NCBI GenBank assembly: GCA_029891385.1
Contig: CM057235.1
Span: forward strand, 17,669,620-17,733,619
Direction: 5' to 3'
Length of the DNA stretch: 64,000 nucleotides
From: Erythroxylum novogranatense
Taxonomy: Eukaryota; Streptophyta; Magnoliopsida; Malpighiales; Erythroxylaceae
The notes beneath the pieces were generated by a model. The model searched no databases and had not been told where the DNA came from. It saw only the letters and a list, made by a program, of their open reading frames with translations. A program made the translations under genes and the position numbers. Shown in pieces: positions 33,737 to 46,597 of this stretch (its first letter is position 1; each line of letters begins with the position of its first letter).

Positions 33737-36700
33737 TGTAGCACCCCATACCATAGGATATGTATCGGACGCCTCAGTAGGTCATTCCGACACATACCCT
33801 ACGATAAGGGTGCTATTCACTTAACAACCACTAACACTCCACATGGCATCAAAATCATAAAGCATTTATATGAAATCCACTAATTTTGAAACCATAATTT
33901 CTCATTTCATAACCTCAAAGCGATAAATTTACACAACCGTGTGTTCTGCATAATACTCCAAAAGAAAATCAAACAAAAGGCTAGCTAGGTCATCCTCAAA
34001 AGTGCCACCGACCGACACATGTGCCATGACTTCTCTTGCCAACTCAATCTACACGCAGAAAAGTCCCTCCGAGCTATAAGTCTACTCTCTCGGTCCCGAA
34101 AAATAATTTGCAATTTTGGGTGAGTTTGCGAACTCAAATGAGGAACCATCATCGATGGTTCACCCAATTCATGCATATACACATACATAACATTTCTACG
34201 CACAATTATCTCACCAAATCACATTTAGTAGTACCACATAATTTTCATACCAATCCAAAGAATCAATTCAAATGCACATGGAATGTGTATGAGACGCTTT
34301 TCCAATTGATTACGTTGTTGTGATCGAAATCAAATCGTCCCATTAAGGCGCATTAAACGGTGAGCCATAGGCTCTGAATCACTATGGGCTCAAGGCCCAA
34401 TCACGTTGAGCTTTAAGCTCTCGTTGGCTGCTCTGGTCACAACTGCCAATTACTAATCATGCAATTATGCATGAAGTGCATATGTCCAAATTAAACAACA
34501 CCAACATCATATCAGATCCCAATTCAATAGGTACACATAAATCTTGTACAGGTAATCACATGCGACACTTCTATATCAAATTTTCCAATCCATCGGACCT
34601 TCGGTCCGCAATCCAGGCACAAACAAACACAATTTTCCCACCATTATTCTCCACAGGGTTCTAAGTGCATAATTCTAAACACTTACTAACCGAGGAACCA
34701 TCTAGGTTACTCACCTAATAACTTCCGAGCTAATGCCGGGAAGTCTCTGCAACGTCCGTGGGATGACGTTCCAACTGAGCCTCTATAACAATTAAAATAA
34801 GTAAACATTACCAACTGAATAGATAAAAATACTAAACAATGCACATGGAATAAGTAAAACGTGTATAATGCATGCTCATGGAATTCCCGGCCCTAATCCA
34901 AAATTTTCCCATAAAAAAAAATCCGTCTAAAAATTAGAAACCTATTGGCGCTGACGGTGCGCAATTCAGACTTCTATAGGTCCCCAATTAAGCAAAATAG
35001 TGATTAAAGGCTCCGTTACCCGGGGCCACGTCAATTTCCCGTCCAAAAATTCCCAATTTCTCACAAAATGAAATTAAATATTCAACGAATCCGATGCCTC
35101 AAGAATCAGGTCAATCGGACGTCGGACGGAAAAGAAATTGACAAAAGAAGCATGAAATCCCAAAGTATCAATTAATAAATAAAAATAATAAAATAAATAA
35201 ATAAAAATAAAAAAAAAACAAGGGTCAGCCTCGCTGGGGGCGACGTCTGGCCCCAGCGGGGCTGACCTAATCGGCCCCGTCGCTAAGGCGATGCGTCGCC
35301 CTAGCGACGCGGCTGTTATACGCCCCGTCACTAGGGCGACGCGTCGCCCTAGTGACCGGGCCTTAATTCCATGTACCCTCTTTTTTTTTCCATATTCCCA
35401 TCCGAATTTTCAACAACAATAATTCTTAGCATACAAATCAGAAAAATACAAACCATAGCTTGTTGGAAAGATAATGAAAAGCTCTACCATTCTCATGAAG
35501 ACCATAAAAATCAATTTCACCCCTAAGGGTGTCAAAAATCCCTTCAAAGCTACTGCCTACTCAAATCCCATTAAAACAGAACAGTACATTGAAATTTCCA
35601 TAACTCTCAGATTCTTCAGCCAAAAATTACCACATAAATATGCTCAATAAGTTCACAATGTCATCTACAACTTTCATGAACAACCCAAAATCAAATTCCA
35701 TTGCTAAACAAGTCAATTAATTCACTCAATGTTGCTGTCCCTAAAATCATTCAATTTGAGCAGTAAACTTATAACAAGCATAACTCCCTGTACACAAGTC
35801 AGAAAAATCTGAACTTTATACCCCTGAAAAGATAAATCCTCAAAATTCAATGTTCATGAAGAACTCAATTTCCAATTTAATTTCTAACCATTTCAAAACT
35901 GTCATACAAGTTACTGCCATGATCAGCAATTCCTAACCTAATGCAGGATCAGTTTTTACAAAATCATAACTCCCAACTCTGACCCCTAAAAATTAGATGC
36001 CATATCTCATTTTCAAGATAATTTCTTCCTCTTAAACTTTTCAGAAGATCACTCACACCAATTCAGTCCACAAAAATTGGTAAAATTCCTCCAAAGCAGA
36101 AAGCTCACAAATCAGACACTTAAGCTAGGTTTCATCAACATGCCCAAAACCAGTCCATAGGAATCAGTTCATATCTCCCAATATACAACTGGAAAATTAG
36201 CAAGATCAGTGGCAATGGAAAGCTAACTCAATATGCCTCAACTTCCATGAAGACCATTTTTCCTATTTCCCTACCAATTAATTTAGAAAAAACAGCAAAG
36301 CTCATAGGGTATGGTTTCGGTTACTGTTCACAGGCAATAAAACAGTAACTTTCCATGCCAAATTTCAACCTATTAGAGTTACAATTTGACAACACCTATT
36401 TCACACAAAACTGTAGCTAACATCCCAAAGTTTAAGAGGCCACAAACCTCACCTCATTTTCATTTCTATACAATGAGTTATGAATAAAACAGTACAGTAG
36501 GTCAAAATCCATTTCCAGCTTTACTTTTCCAATACACTTCCTATCATGCCAATTCAAATTCTACTACCATAAGCATCTCACTTGGACACAAAATCAGTCC
36601 CTAGATCATTCCTACATTCACTAGGAATACCTACCATAAGTTGGCAGCAATAATTCCTCAATTCCTATGCACAATTCATCATCAACATGCAATTACAATC

Positions 36701-37876
36701 AAGCTAAAAACACTACAATCATACAACTTTCAAGTCATACTTAAACTTAGTCTTAAACCCAACAATTTAAACACTACTTGGCATCAAAGTAAGGCTTCAA
36801 TAATCATAATAAATGCATCAAAATTCCCATGAAATGTATCTCTCCACCATGATTCATTAAATGCATAATTAAAACTAACAAAACAACTTACCTACTTAAG
36901 CTTCCAATTTTCCACTCTTTCAATCTTTCAATTCTCTTCACTTCTTTCTTTCCTATTCTTTCTAACCACTTCTTCTAACCCCATGCAAGTAGCTCATCAC
37001 CATGGCAAGAACACAACTTGGTTGCATGAAGGAAAGCTTGAGTTTGGAAGAAGAATTTATTTTAAAGGAGGAAAATGGATGGAGAGGAGAAGAAGCAATG
37101 TAGATTTCGGATGGTGATGAGAAACAAACCAACAACTCATCTTTTTATCCCTTTTTAAGAGAGCAACCGAAAATTCTAGGCTATGGCCAAGTCATCCTTA
37201 AGCATTAAATGCTTAGGTCAAATAATCAAATGTGGAAAAGTCAAAACCAATCAAAATTTCTTTTGACAAAAGTAAAACCAAGACCAAAACAATGCAATCC
37301 CATTTTCGGTTCCACTAGTTTTAAGGGTCCAATTATGGATCCCTTCAAGGTAAATACTAGGATAGATCCAAAAATCAGTAGAAATTCAATCGGTTCGCCG
37401 ATTGGCAATTTTTTTTCGGTCCGGAAATTTCCAGGAATTTCCCCGAATTATTTTTTTGAAAATTACCTAAATTGCCCAAAATTGTAAATCATAAGACAGT
37501 CCACTCCCAATAATTTTTAAAACACGAAAACCACACTTTCACGACAAAAACACTTTTAGGCCATGTACCGACGATTTTGCCGGTCTGGGACTTTTCTCCG
37601 GATAATTCCAAAAAAATTCCCATAAATCCCTAAAATGTAAAACACTCATGGCGACTCGAATAATTTTTCAAATACAACTTTCATATCAATCTCATAAAGA
37701 TCCCAATTCGACACTTATGCCTAAATGTCATGAATGCATGTATACCATGTGCATGTGCAAAACAATCATCGATTATAGAGGCTATATAATGTATGTTCAT
37801 GCCGAGTTATAATTCAAGTCTCCTAACCCGTCCCAAATTACTAATAAACCTTTTCTATGGGAGATGGGATGTTACA
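33737..37876 (-). repeat. LTR D-2 (shared central LTR)
   Basis: This LTR is about 4.14 kb. It serves as 5' LTR of the left unit and 3' LTR of the right unit. It shares many small variants with D-3 against D-1 in the 35400-36500 part. It carries an intact 30-base palindrome at 35327-35356 and an extra stretch of about 30 bases after the hairpin block (about 35396-35426) absent from D-3. The outer part (33737-34800) shows the same CTG/CAG-type discrepancies as the internal domains. The splice donor on the minus strand is the plus-strand ACTTAC at 36886-36891. Confidence 0.9.
35327..35356. repeat. Perfect 30-base CpG palindrome in LTR D-2
   Basis: The arms GTCACTAGGGCGACG and CGTCGCCCTAGTGAC meet without a loop. 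A mutated second palindrome of the same kind lies just upstream (about 35277-35306). The block is GC-rich within an AT-rich LTR. Confidence 0.9.
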
Positions 37877-37892
37877 ATTCTCCCTCCTAATA
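37877..37892 (-). promoter_or_regulatory. Polypurine tract, right D unit
   Basis: On the minus strand ATTAGGAGGGAGAAT precedes the LTR start TGTAACATCC of LTR D-2. It is one G shorter than the tract in the left unit. Confidence 0.75.
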
Positions 37893-40800
37893 AAAATTTC
37901 GTCCCAAATTCTTACAGTTGATCGAAAAGATGAGGATACTGTCTCCTCATATGCTCCTCGGTCTCCTGTGTAGTAGCCTCCTCGAAAGTGGTTCCTCCAG
38001 AGAACCTTCACCAATGGAATACTCTTATTCCTCAACTGTTTCACCTGTGTCCCGACAATCAGACGGCTCTCTACATAACTCAAATTACTCGATACCTCAA
38101 TCTCCCGAGCGGTATCACATGTGTCGGATCGGACCGATATCACTGAGCATACTCACATGGAAGGCGTCATGCAACCGAGACATCTCACTCGGTAAAGCTA
38201 GCACAGAGGCCAAAGGTCCTATCCTCTCAAAGATCTCATATGGACCAATGTACCTAGGGCTTAACTTACCCTTTTTCCCAAATCTCGGACACCACGCCAC
38301 GGTGACACTCGTAAGAACACTCTATCGCCTACATTGTACTCAATGTCCCTCCTATCTTGATCCACATAGCTCTTACATCTATCCCGAGCTGCTTTGATGC
38401 GACTTGAATCGCCACCTTATCTACAAGATATCTGAATCAGCTCAGGACCCTCAATCATCCTCACACCCTCTTCATCCCAATACAAAGGCGATCTACACGG
38501 TTACGCCCATACGATCACCTCATATGGTGCCATCCCGATGCTACTATGATAATGATTGTTGTATGCAAACTCAATCGAGCTAAATCTTGATCCCATGCTC
38601 CTCTCAACTCCAACACACAAGCCAAGCATATCCTCAGCAGTCTTAATCGTCCTCTCACTCTGCCCATCATGTTCGAGGATGAAGCAGCAGATTGAAGTTC
38701 ACTAGTACCCATAGCAGATCGCAAACTCGCCAGTAACCTCGAAGTAAATCTGGGATCGCCGACACTATCGACCTTCGGGACCCCATGCAGTCCTCACTAT
38801 CTCCGCCACATACTTCGGGCCAACCGATCCATGGTATTGTTCTCCTCATCGACAAGAAATGGGCCGATTTAGTCAATCGATCCACTATGACCCAGATAGC
38901 ATCATGTTGCCTCGGCGTCCCAGGCAAACCCATAATGAAATCCATGGTAATTGCTCCCATTTCCACTCCGAATGGGCAACGAATGAAGCTTCCCCATCGA
39001 GCTGGTGCTCACCTTAACTTTCCGGCACGTCAAACATCTAGATACAAATTCGCTACTTGCTTTTTCATGCCAGCCACCGAAATGTTGCTTAAGAGTGTTA
39101 TACATCTTGGTAGTACCAGGATGCATAGCATATGTGGCCATATACGCCTCCTCAATATCTCTCTCCTCAAGTCATCCACATCGTGCACACAAAGCCTCTG
39201 TCTCAACCACAAAGTCTCATCTCTCACATCAAACTCGAACTCGAATCGCCTTTTACCTTCTCAATCGGTCTCACCATAACAGATCCTTTTCCGAACTCTC
39301 CGATCCCGCCCAAGAGCATCGGTCTCGGTGTCAAAGTAGCCAATAAGACTCCATCCCGCCCGAGTCATCTCGAACATTCAAAGCCCTCAATTTGAATCAA
39401 ATTAGGCAACCTCATTGCTCAATCGAATTGTACTAGTATGTGACTTCCTACTCGGAGCATCCGCCACCACATTAGCTTTCCTGGGTGATACTCGATAGTA
39501 CAGTCATAGTCTTTCAACAACTCAAGCCATCTCCTCTGTCTCAAATTCAACTCTCTCTGGCTCAGTAAATATTTCAAACTCTTATGGTCAGTGAAGATCT
39601 GGAAAGTCTCACCATACAGGTAATGCCTCCAAATCTTCAAAGAAAACACTACTGCAGCTAACTCCAAATCATGAACAGGATAATTTACCTCGTGAGACCT
39701 CAACTGTCTCGAGGCATAGGCAATGACTCTACCGTGCTGCATCAGAACACACCCCAATCCCTGATGCGATGCATCATCAGATACCTCAAATCCTCCAATC
39801 CCGGATGGAATAGTCAACACCGGCATGGTCAACTGATGTTTCAGCTCCTCAAAGCTCTTCTGACACTCCTCAGTCCATCTGAATGGCACATTCTTCCTCA
39901 GAAGTTTTGTCAGAGGGGCTGAGATCAAGGAAAACCCCTCGACAAACCTCCGGTAATATCCGCCAATCCGAGGAAACTCAGAATCTCAAACATTCCTAGG
40001 AGCTTCCCACTTCAAAGACTCGCCTCCACCTTACTCGGATCCACCAATACCCTCTCCGATCCTTATATGGCCCAAAATATCACTGATCCACCCAAAATTC
40101 ACATTCTTGAATTTGGCATACAACCGCTCTCTCCTCGTCTGCAACACAATCCTCAAATGCTCACTATGCTCCCCGTCTGCTCTCGAATACACTAAAATGT
40201 CATCAATAAACACAATAACAAACCGATCCAGTAGGGCTGAAATACCTTATTCATCAAGGCCATGAAGGTCGCCGGGCATTAGTTAACCCAAACGGTATCA
40301 CTAAAAACTCAAAATGCCCGTACACTGCTCTCAAGGCACTCTTAGGCACATCGGCCTCTGCAATCTTCAACTGATAGTACCCTGACCTCAGATCCAACTT
40401 AGTGAACACCTGAGCTCCCTGCAACTGATCAAATAAGTCATCGATCCTAGGCAGTGGATACTTATTCTTCACTGTCACCCGATTCAACTGCCTGTAATCG
40501 ATGCACAGCCTCAAAGTCCCATCCTTTTTCTTTACAAACAAAACTGGAGCTCCCCATGGTGAAACACTAGGTCTGATAAAGCCCTTCTCCAACAACTCCT
40601 GCAACTGAGCCTTAAGCTCCCTCGCCCACAAAAAGCCATCCTATATGGAGGTATAGATATAGGAGCGAGACTGAACGAGGTCAATAGTGAACTCTATCTC
40701 CGATCCGGCGGCAAACCCAGAACTCATCAGAAACACATCCGAAATTCCCTAACCACGGAATATCCTCAAGCCTCTGCTCAACTCTGTGTCAACCACATGA

Positions 40801-41330
40801 GCCGATATGCTTCACTGACCTCCTGCATCAATCTCGTGGCACTAAGGAAAGAGATCATCCGGCCGGTATCGCTGACTAACTCCTCTAAATCTCGCTTCTA
40901 GTCGACCAGAGACTCTAAAACAACCTCCTTGGTATAGCAGTCCATAATAGCCCTATGGGCGTCACCACCCATCCCGTAATCACATCGATCTCTCGGAGGC
41001 AACACTATAAGGTTCGCTTCAACACCGCTTGATCAATCTGGATCAAGCATCCCTGAACCTCTCCCAATGCAATAGTAGTACCTAAAGGTGTACTCACCTC
41101 TAGCCCATCTGATAACATCTCCCGATCCCCATGCAATCTACATGCCATATGAGGTGCAATAAAGAATGTGTGGATCCAGATCCAAGAATGCAAACGCCTC
41201 AAAATCGAAATAAGGAGCATACCAAATACTACATCGGGAATCTGGGCCTCCTGCCTCGTCATGGCATATACTCGCTCGGGCGTGGTCGATCGCCCAGACC
41301 CTCAATCCGCCTAAAGGATCCTCACTCTAC
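37877..41330 (-). pseudogene. gypsy D pol, right internal copy
   Basis: This is the better preserved copy. The protease motif lies near 41165-41185 (DPGSTHSF, one base missing). RT N-terminal half is open for 125 codons (40254-40631: [43 protein letters not shown]). The catalytic [10 protein letters not shown] lies at about 40180-40213. RNase H is open for 169 codons (39419-39928: [37 protein letters not shown]). Integrase zinc region, [14 protein letters not shown] and PLVKVLWRNH of the tail follow leftwards to 37890. Remaining breaks are single-base or three-base losses, often at CAG/CTG sites. Confidence 0.88.
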
Positions 41331-42440
41331 CTCGGCCTCTACCTCGGCCCTCTGATCGATCCACGCCGGATCCACCCACTCTACTCATTGTCTTGAGTAT
41401 TACTACTCCGGCTCACCCCTACCAAAGCAGATCGAGCTCCCAATGTAATGGGCAATCCCGAATCGATGATCCATGGAGCCGCATTTAAGGCAAGCTCCAC
41501 CAATCGCCAACACTCTCCAAAGTGCCTCTTCTCACAAGTGCTCACAGAATGGAGGAATCGCCCAAAACCTCTCGCCATCGCCATCGCCATCGCCGCCACC
41601 AGCATAAATCTCCTCTCGTCCAAAACCCGACCGTCTCGATCCTCCCAAGATCTGAAGGCCACGCTCTGGCGCCTGCTAAAACTCTTACCAGAGCTGCCCT
41701 GACTATCACTAACTCTCTTTCCTCTAGACCCTTGACCCATCTCTGCCTGTCTCTGTCTCACAATCTGCTCCACTCTCACAGCAGCAGCTCTCAACTCTAT
41801 AAAGGGCCCATATCGATCGGGTCAATCCTCGCACGGATCTCCAGATTCAGCCCATCTCAAACCTCCTCACTATCGCCTCAAGAGAAACCACATGAGCAAA
41901 GATATCCCATCAACTCATTAAACCTAACCTCGTACTCTGCTACTGTCATCCTACCCTGTCTCAGCTCCAAAAACTCCTGCATCTTCATTTCCAAATACAC
42001 CTTGGGCATATAATTGTCTCTAAAAGCCCTCAGAAAATCTGCCCGTGTCGATAAGCAAGGTCCAGTGGTACTTGCCGGAATGTCTTCTACCATGTATAAG
42101 CGGGGCCCGCGGAAGAGATATCACAGAATCGAACCTCTCATCGAGTTCGCAATCCATCCGATCAAGGACTCTCTCGGTCCTCTCCAACCATCCCTCGGCC
42201 TCGGTAGTCTGCATCTTGCCATAGAAGTCTCACCCCTCGCCACGCAAAGAAAATCGTATCTCCTCTCCGTCTCACGGGACTCTAGGAGGTACCTCGGATC
42301 GAGGCACCGAGGACTCTCTACTAGCTCCAACAGATCCTCGGTCACCGGTTGATCAACTCGATCACCAAATACGGATGACCTAAAACAAAACAAGAACTCT
42401 GATCAGTTTCTGCATTTCTCACAATAATTCAAGCCTAATT
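41331..42440 (-). pseudogene. gypsy D gag, right internal copy
   Basis: The capsid core is recognisable in 42093-41878 (ADFLRAFRDNYMPK, EFLELRQGRMTVAEYEVRF), the conserved retrotransposon gag block. The upstream part reads in other frames (42393-42121). Downstream lie a basic region (QGSRGKRVSDSQGSSG, about 41730), the CEKRHFGECW block (about 41500-41536) and a CX2CX4H knuckle (CLKCGSMDH, about 41441-41481) whose last Cys is lost through one missing base in a CAG. A (GCCATC)n hexamer run at 41574-41594 encodes an odd dipeptide repeat. Confidence 0.78.
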
Positions 42441-42470
42441 ATGTACTAGTCCCAACAGATGCCAAACCAT

Positions 42471-42482
42471 GCTCTGATACCA
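42471..42482 (-). promoter_or_regulatory. Primer binding site, right D unit
   Basis: Plus-strand GCTCTGATACCA is TGGTATCAGAGC on the minus strand, an exact initiator-methionine tRNA primer site, a few bases inside LTR D-3. Confidence 0.9.
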
Positions 42483-42487
42483 CCTAA

Positions 42488-45400
42488 TGTAGCACCCCCA
42501 TACCATAGGATATGTATCGGGACGCCCGTAGGTCATTCCGACACATACCCTACGATAAGGGTGCGCTACGAACAACCACTAACACTCCACATGGCATCAA
42601 AATCATAAAGCATTTATATGAAATCCACTAATTTTTGAAACCATAATTTCTCATTTCATAACCTCAAAGCAGTAAATTTACACAACTGGTGTGTTATGTA
42701 CAATACTCCAAAAGAAAATCAAACAAAAAGGCTAGCTAGGTCATCCCTCAAAAAGTGCCAGCTGACCGACCTGTGTGCCATGACTTCTCTTGCCAACTCA
42801 ATCTACACGGCAGGAAAAGTCCCTCTGGAGCTATAAGTCTACTCTCTCGGTCCTGAAAAATAATTTGCAATTTTGGGTGAGTTTGCGAACTCAGTGAGGA
42901 ACCATCATCGATGGTTCACCCAATTCATGCATATACACATACATAACACAGCTACGCACAATTATCTCACCAAATCACATTTAGTAGTACCACATAATTT
43001 TCATACCAATCCAAAGAATCAATTCAAATGCACATGGAATGTGTATGAGACACTTTTCAATTGATTACGTTGTTGTGATTGAAATGCTGGCTGTCCCATT
43101 AAGGGCGCATTAAACGGTGAGCCATAGGCTCTGAATCACTATGGGCTCAAGGCCCAATCACGTTGAGCTTTAAGCTCTCGTTGGCTGCTCTGGTCACAAC
43201 TGCCAATTACTGATCATGCAATTATGCATGAAGTGCATATGTCCAAATTAAACAACACCAACATCATATCAGATCCCAATTCAATAGGTACACATAAATC
43301 TTGTACAGGTAATCACATGCGACACTTCTATATCAAATTTTCCAATCCATTGGACCTTCGGTCCGCAATCCAGGCACAAACAAACACAATTTTCCCACCA
43401 TTATTCTCCACAGGGTTCTAAGTGCAGAATTATAAACACTTACTAACCGAGGAACCATCTAGGTTACTCACCTAATAACTTCCGAGCTAATGCCGGGAAG
43501 TCTCTGCAACGTCCGTGGGATGACGTTCCAACTGAGCCTCTATAACAATTAAAATAAGTAAACATTACCAACTGAATAGATAAAAATACTAAACAATGCA
43601 CATGGAATAAGTAAAACGTGTATAATGCATGCTCATGGCATTCCCGACCCTAATCCAAAATTTTCCCATTAAAAAAAAATTCGTCTAAAAATTAGAAACC
43701 TATTGGCGCTGACGGTGCGCAATTCGGACCTCTATAGGTCCCCAATTAAGCAAAACAATGATTAAAGGCTCCGTTACCCGGGGCCACGTCAATTTCCCGT
43801 CCAAAAATTCCCAATTTCTCACAAAATGAAATTAAATATTCAACAAATCCGATGCCTCAAGAATCAGGTCAATCGGACGTCGGACGGAAAAGAAATTGAC
43901 AAAAGAAGCATGAAATCCCAAAGTATCAATTAATAAATAAAAATAATAAAATAAATAAAAAAAATAAAAAAAACAAGGGTCAGCCTCGCTGGGGGCGACG
44001 TCTCGCCCCAGCGGGGCTGACCTAATCTGCCCCGTCGCTAGGGCGACGCGTCGCCCTAGCGACGCGGCAAAGAGAGAGTCGCCCGTCACTAGGGCGACGC
44101 GTCGCCCTAGTGACCGGGCCTTAATTCCATGTACCCTCTTTTTTTTTCCATATTCTTAGCATACAAATCAGAAAAATACAAACCATAGCTTGTTGGAAAG
44201 ATAATGAAAAGCTCTACTATTCTCATGAAGACCATAAAAATCAATTTCACCCCTAAGGGTGTCAAAAATCCCTTCAAAGCTACTGCCTACTCAAATCCCA
44301 TTAAAACAGAACAGTACATTGAAATTTCCATAACTCTCAGATTCTTCAGCCAAAAATTACCACATAAATATGCTCAATAAGTTCACAATGTCATCTACAA
44401 CTTTCATGAACAACCCAAAATCAAATTCCATTGCTAAACAAGTCAATTAATTCACTCAATGTTGCTGTCCCTAAAATCATTCAATTTGAGCAGTAAACTT
44501 ATAACAAGCATAACTCCCTGTACACAAGTCAGAAAAATCTGAACTTTATACCCTGAAAGATAAATCCTCAAACTTCAATTTTCATGAAGAACTCAATTTC
44601 CAATTTAATTTCTAACCATTTCAAAACTGTCATACAAGTTACTGCCATGATCAGCAATTCCTAACCTAATGCAGGATCAGTTTTTACAAAATCATAACTC
44701 CCAACTCTGACCCTAAAATTAGATGCCATATCTCATTTTCAAGATAATTTCTTCCTCTTCAACTTTTCAGAAGATCACTCACACCAATTCAGTCCACAAA
44801 AATTGGTAAAATTCCTCCAAAGCAGAAAGCTCACAAATCAGACACTTAAGCTAGGTTTCATCAACATGCCCAAAACCAGTCCATAGGAATCAGTTCATAT
44901 CTCCCAATATACAACTGGAAAATTAGCAAGATCAGTGGCAATGGAAAGCTAACTCAATATGCCTCAACTTCCATGAAGACCATTTTCCTATTTCCTACCA
45001 ATTAATTTAGAAAAACAGCAAAGCTCATAGGGTATGGTTTCGGTTACTGTTCACAGGCAATAAAACAGTAACTTTCCATGCCAAATTTCAACCTATTAGA
45101 GTTACAATTTGACAACACCTATTTCACACAAAACTGTAGCTAACATCCCAAAGTTTAAGAGGCCACAAACCTCACCTCATTTTCATTTCTATACAATGAG
45201 TTATGAATAAAACAGTACAGTAGGTCAAAATCCATTTCCAGCTTTACTTTTCCAATACACTTCCTATCATGCCAATTCAAATTCTACTACCATAAGCATC
45301 TCACTTGGACACAAAATCAGTCCCTAGATCATTCCTACATTCACTAGGAATACCTACCATAAGTTGGCAGCAATAATTCCTCAATTCCTATGCACAATTC

Positions 45401-46597
45401 ATCATCAACATGCAATTACAATCAAGCTAAAAACACTACAATCATACAACTTTCAAGTCATACTTAAACTTAGTCTTAAACCCAACAATTTAAACACTAC
45501 TTGGCATCAAAGTAAGGCTTCAATAATCATAATAAATGCATCAAAATTCCCATGAAATGTATCTCTCCACCATGATTCATTAAATGCATAATTAAAACTA
45601 ACAAAACAACTTACCTACTTAAGCTTCCAATTTTCCACTCTTTCAATCTTTCAATTCTCTTCACTTCTTTCTTTCCTATTCTTTCTAACCACTTCTTCTA
45701 ACCCCATGCAAGTAGCTCATCACCATGGCAAGAACACAACTTGGTTGCATGAAGGAAAGCTTGAGTTTGGAAGAAGAATTTATTTTAAAGGAGGAAAATG
45801 GATGGAGAGGAGAAGAAGCAATGTAGATTTTGATGGTGATGAGAAACAAACCAACAACTCATCTTTTTATCCCTTTTTAAGAGAGCAACCGAAAATTCTA
45901 GGCTATGGCCAAGTCATCCTTAAGCATTAAATGCTTAGGTCAAATAATCAAATGTGGAAAAGTCAAAACCAATCAAAATTTCTTTTGACAAAAGTAAAAC
46001 CAAGACCAAAACAATGCAATCCCATTTTCGGTTCCACTAGTTTTAAGGGTCCAATTATGGATCCCTTCAAGGTAAATACTAGGATAGATCCAAAAATCAG
46101 TAGAAATTCAATCGGTTCGCCAATTGGCAATTTTTTCCGTCCGAAATTTCCGAATTTCCCGAATCATTTTTTGAAAATTACCTAAATTGCCCAAAATTGT
46201 AAATCATAAGACAGTCCAGTCCCAATAATTTTTTAAACACGAAAACCACACTTTCACGACAAAAACACTTTTAGGCCATGTACCGACGATTTTGCCGGTC
46301 TGGGACTTTTCTCCGGATAATTCCAGAAAAATTTTCATAAATCCCTAAAAATGTAAAACACTCTATGGCGCACTCCAAATAATTTTTCAAATACAACTTT
46401 CATATCAATTTCACAAAAGATCCCAATTCGACACTTATGCCGGAAATGTCATGAATGCATGTATACCATGTGCATGTGCAAAACAATCATCAGTTATAGA
46501 GGCTATATAATGTATGTTCATGCCGAGTTATAATTCAAGTCTCCTAACCCGTCCCAAATTACTAATAAACCTTTTCTATGGGAGATGGGATGTTACA
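42488..46597 (-). repeat. LTR D-3 (5' LTR of the right unit)
   Basis: This is the 5' LTR of the array in its own direction, about 4.11 kb. It carries two adjacent perfect CpG palindromes (44033-44064 and 44085-44114). Its minus-strand splice donor is the plus-strand ACTTAC at 45609-45614, with a TATA-like element near 45860-45875 about 250 bases before it. It is followed at once by the target duplication TAATG. Confidence 0.9.
44033..44114. repeat. Two adjacent CpG palindromes in LTR D-3
   Basis: The first, 32 bases, has arms CGTCGCTAGGGCGACG and CGTCGCCCTAGCGACG; the second, 30 bases, has arms GTCACTAGGGCGACG and CGTCGCCCTAGTGAC. Both share the core GGGCGACGCGTCGCCC and are separated by about 20 bases. 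Confidence 0.9.

Larger units (their letters stand above)
25103..46597 (-). mobile_element. Tandem gypsy array D: LTR-internal-LTR-internal-LTR
   Basis: Three LTRs (25103-29150, 33737-37876, 42488-46597) alternate with two internal domains (29151-33736, 37877-42487), all reading on the minus strand. Each LTR starts TGTAACATCCC and ends GGGTGCTACA on the minus strand. Each internal domain has a polypurine tract next to its left LTR and an initiator-tRNA-type primer site next to its right LTR. The complete 21,495-bp block is flanked by one target duplication, TAATG (25098-25102 and 46598-46602), while the inner LTR junctions have none. The domain content places it with Ty3/gypsy chromoviruses, Tekay-like by inference. 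Confidence 0.9.

Noticed and set aside
27909..45555. Identical small ORFs (63 codons at 27909, 36641 and 45364; 84-92 codons at 28477, 37209 and 45931)
   Set aside because: They are antisense to the element and identical only because the three D LTRs are copies. The longer ORF varies in length with single-base changes, which argues against coding constraint.
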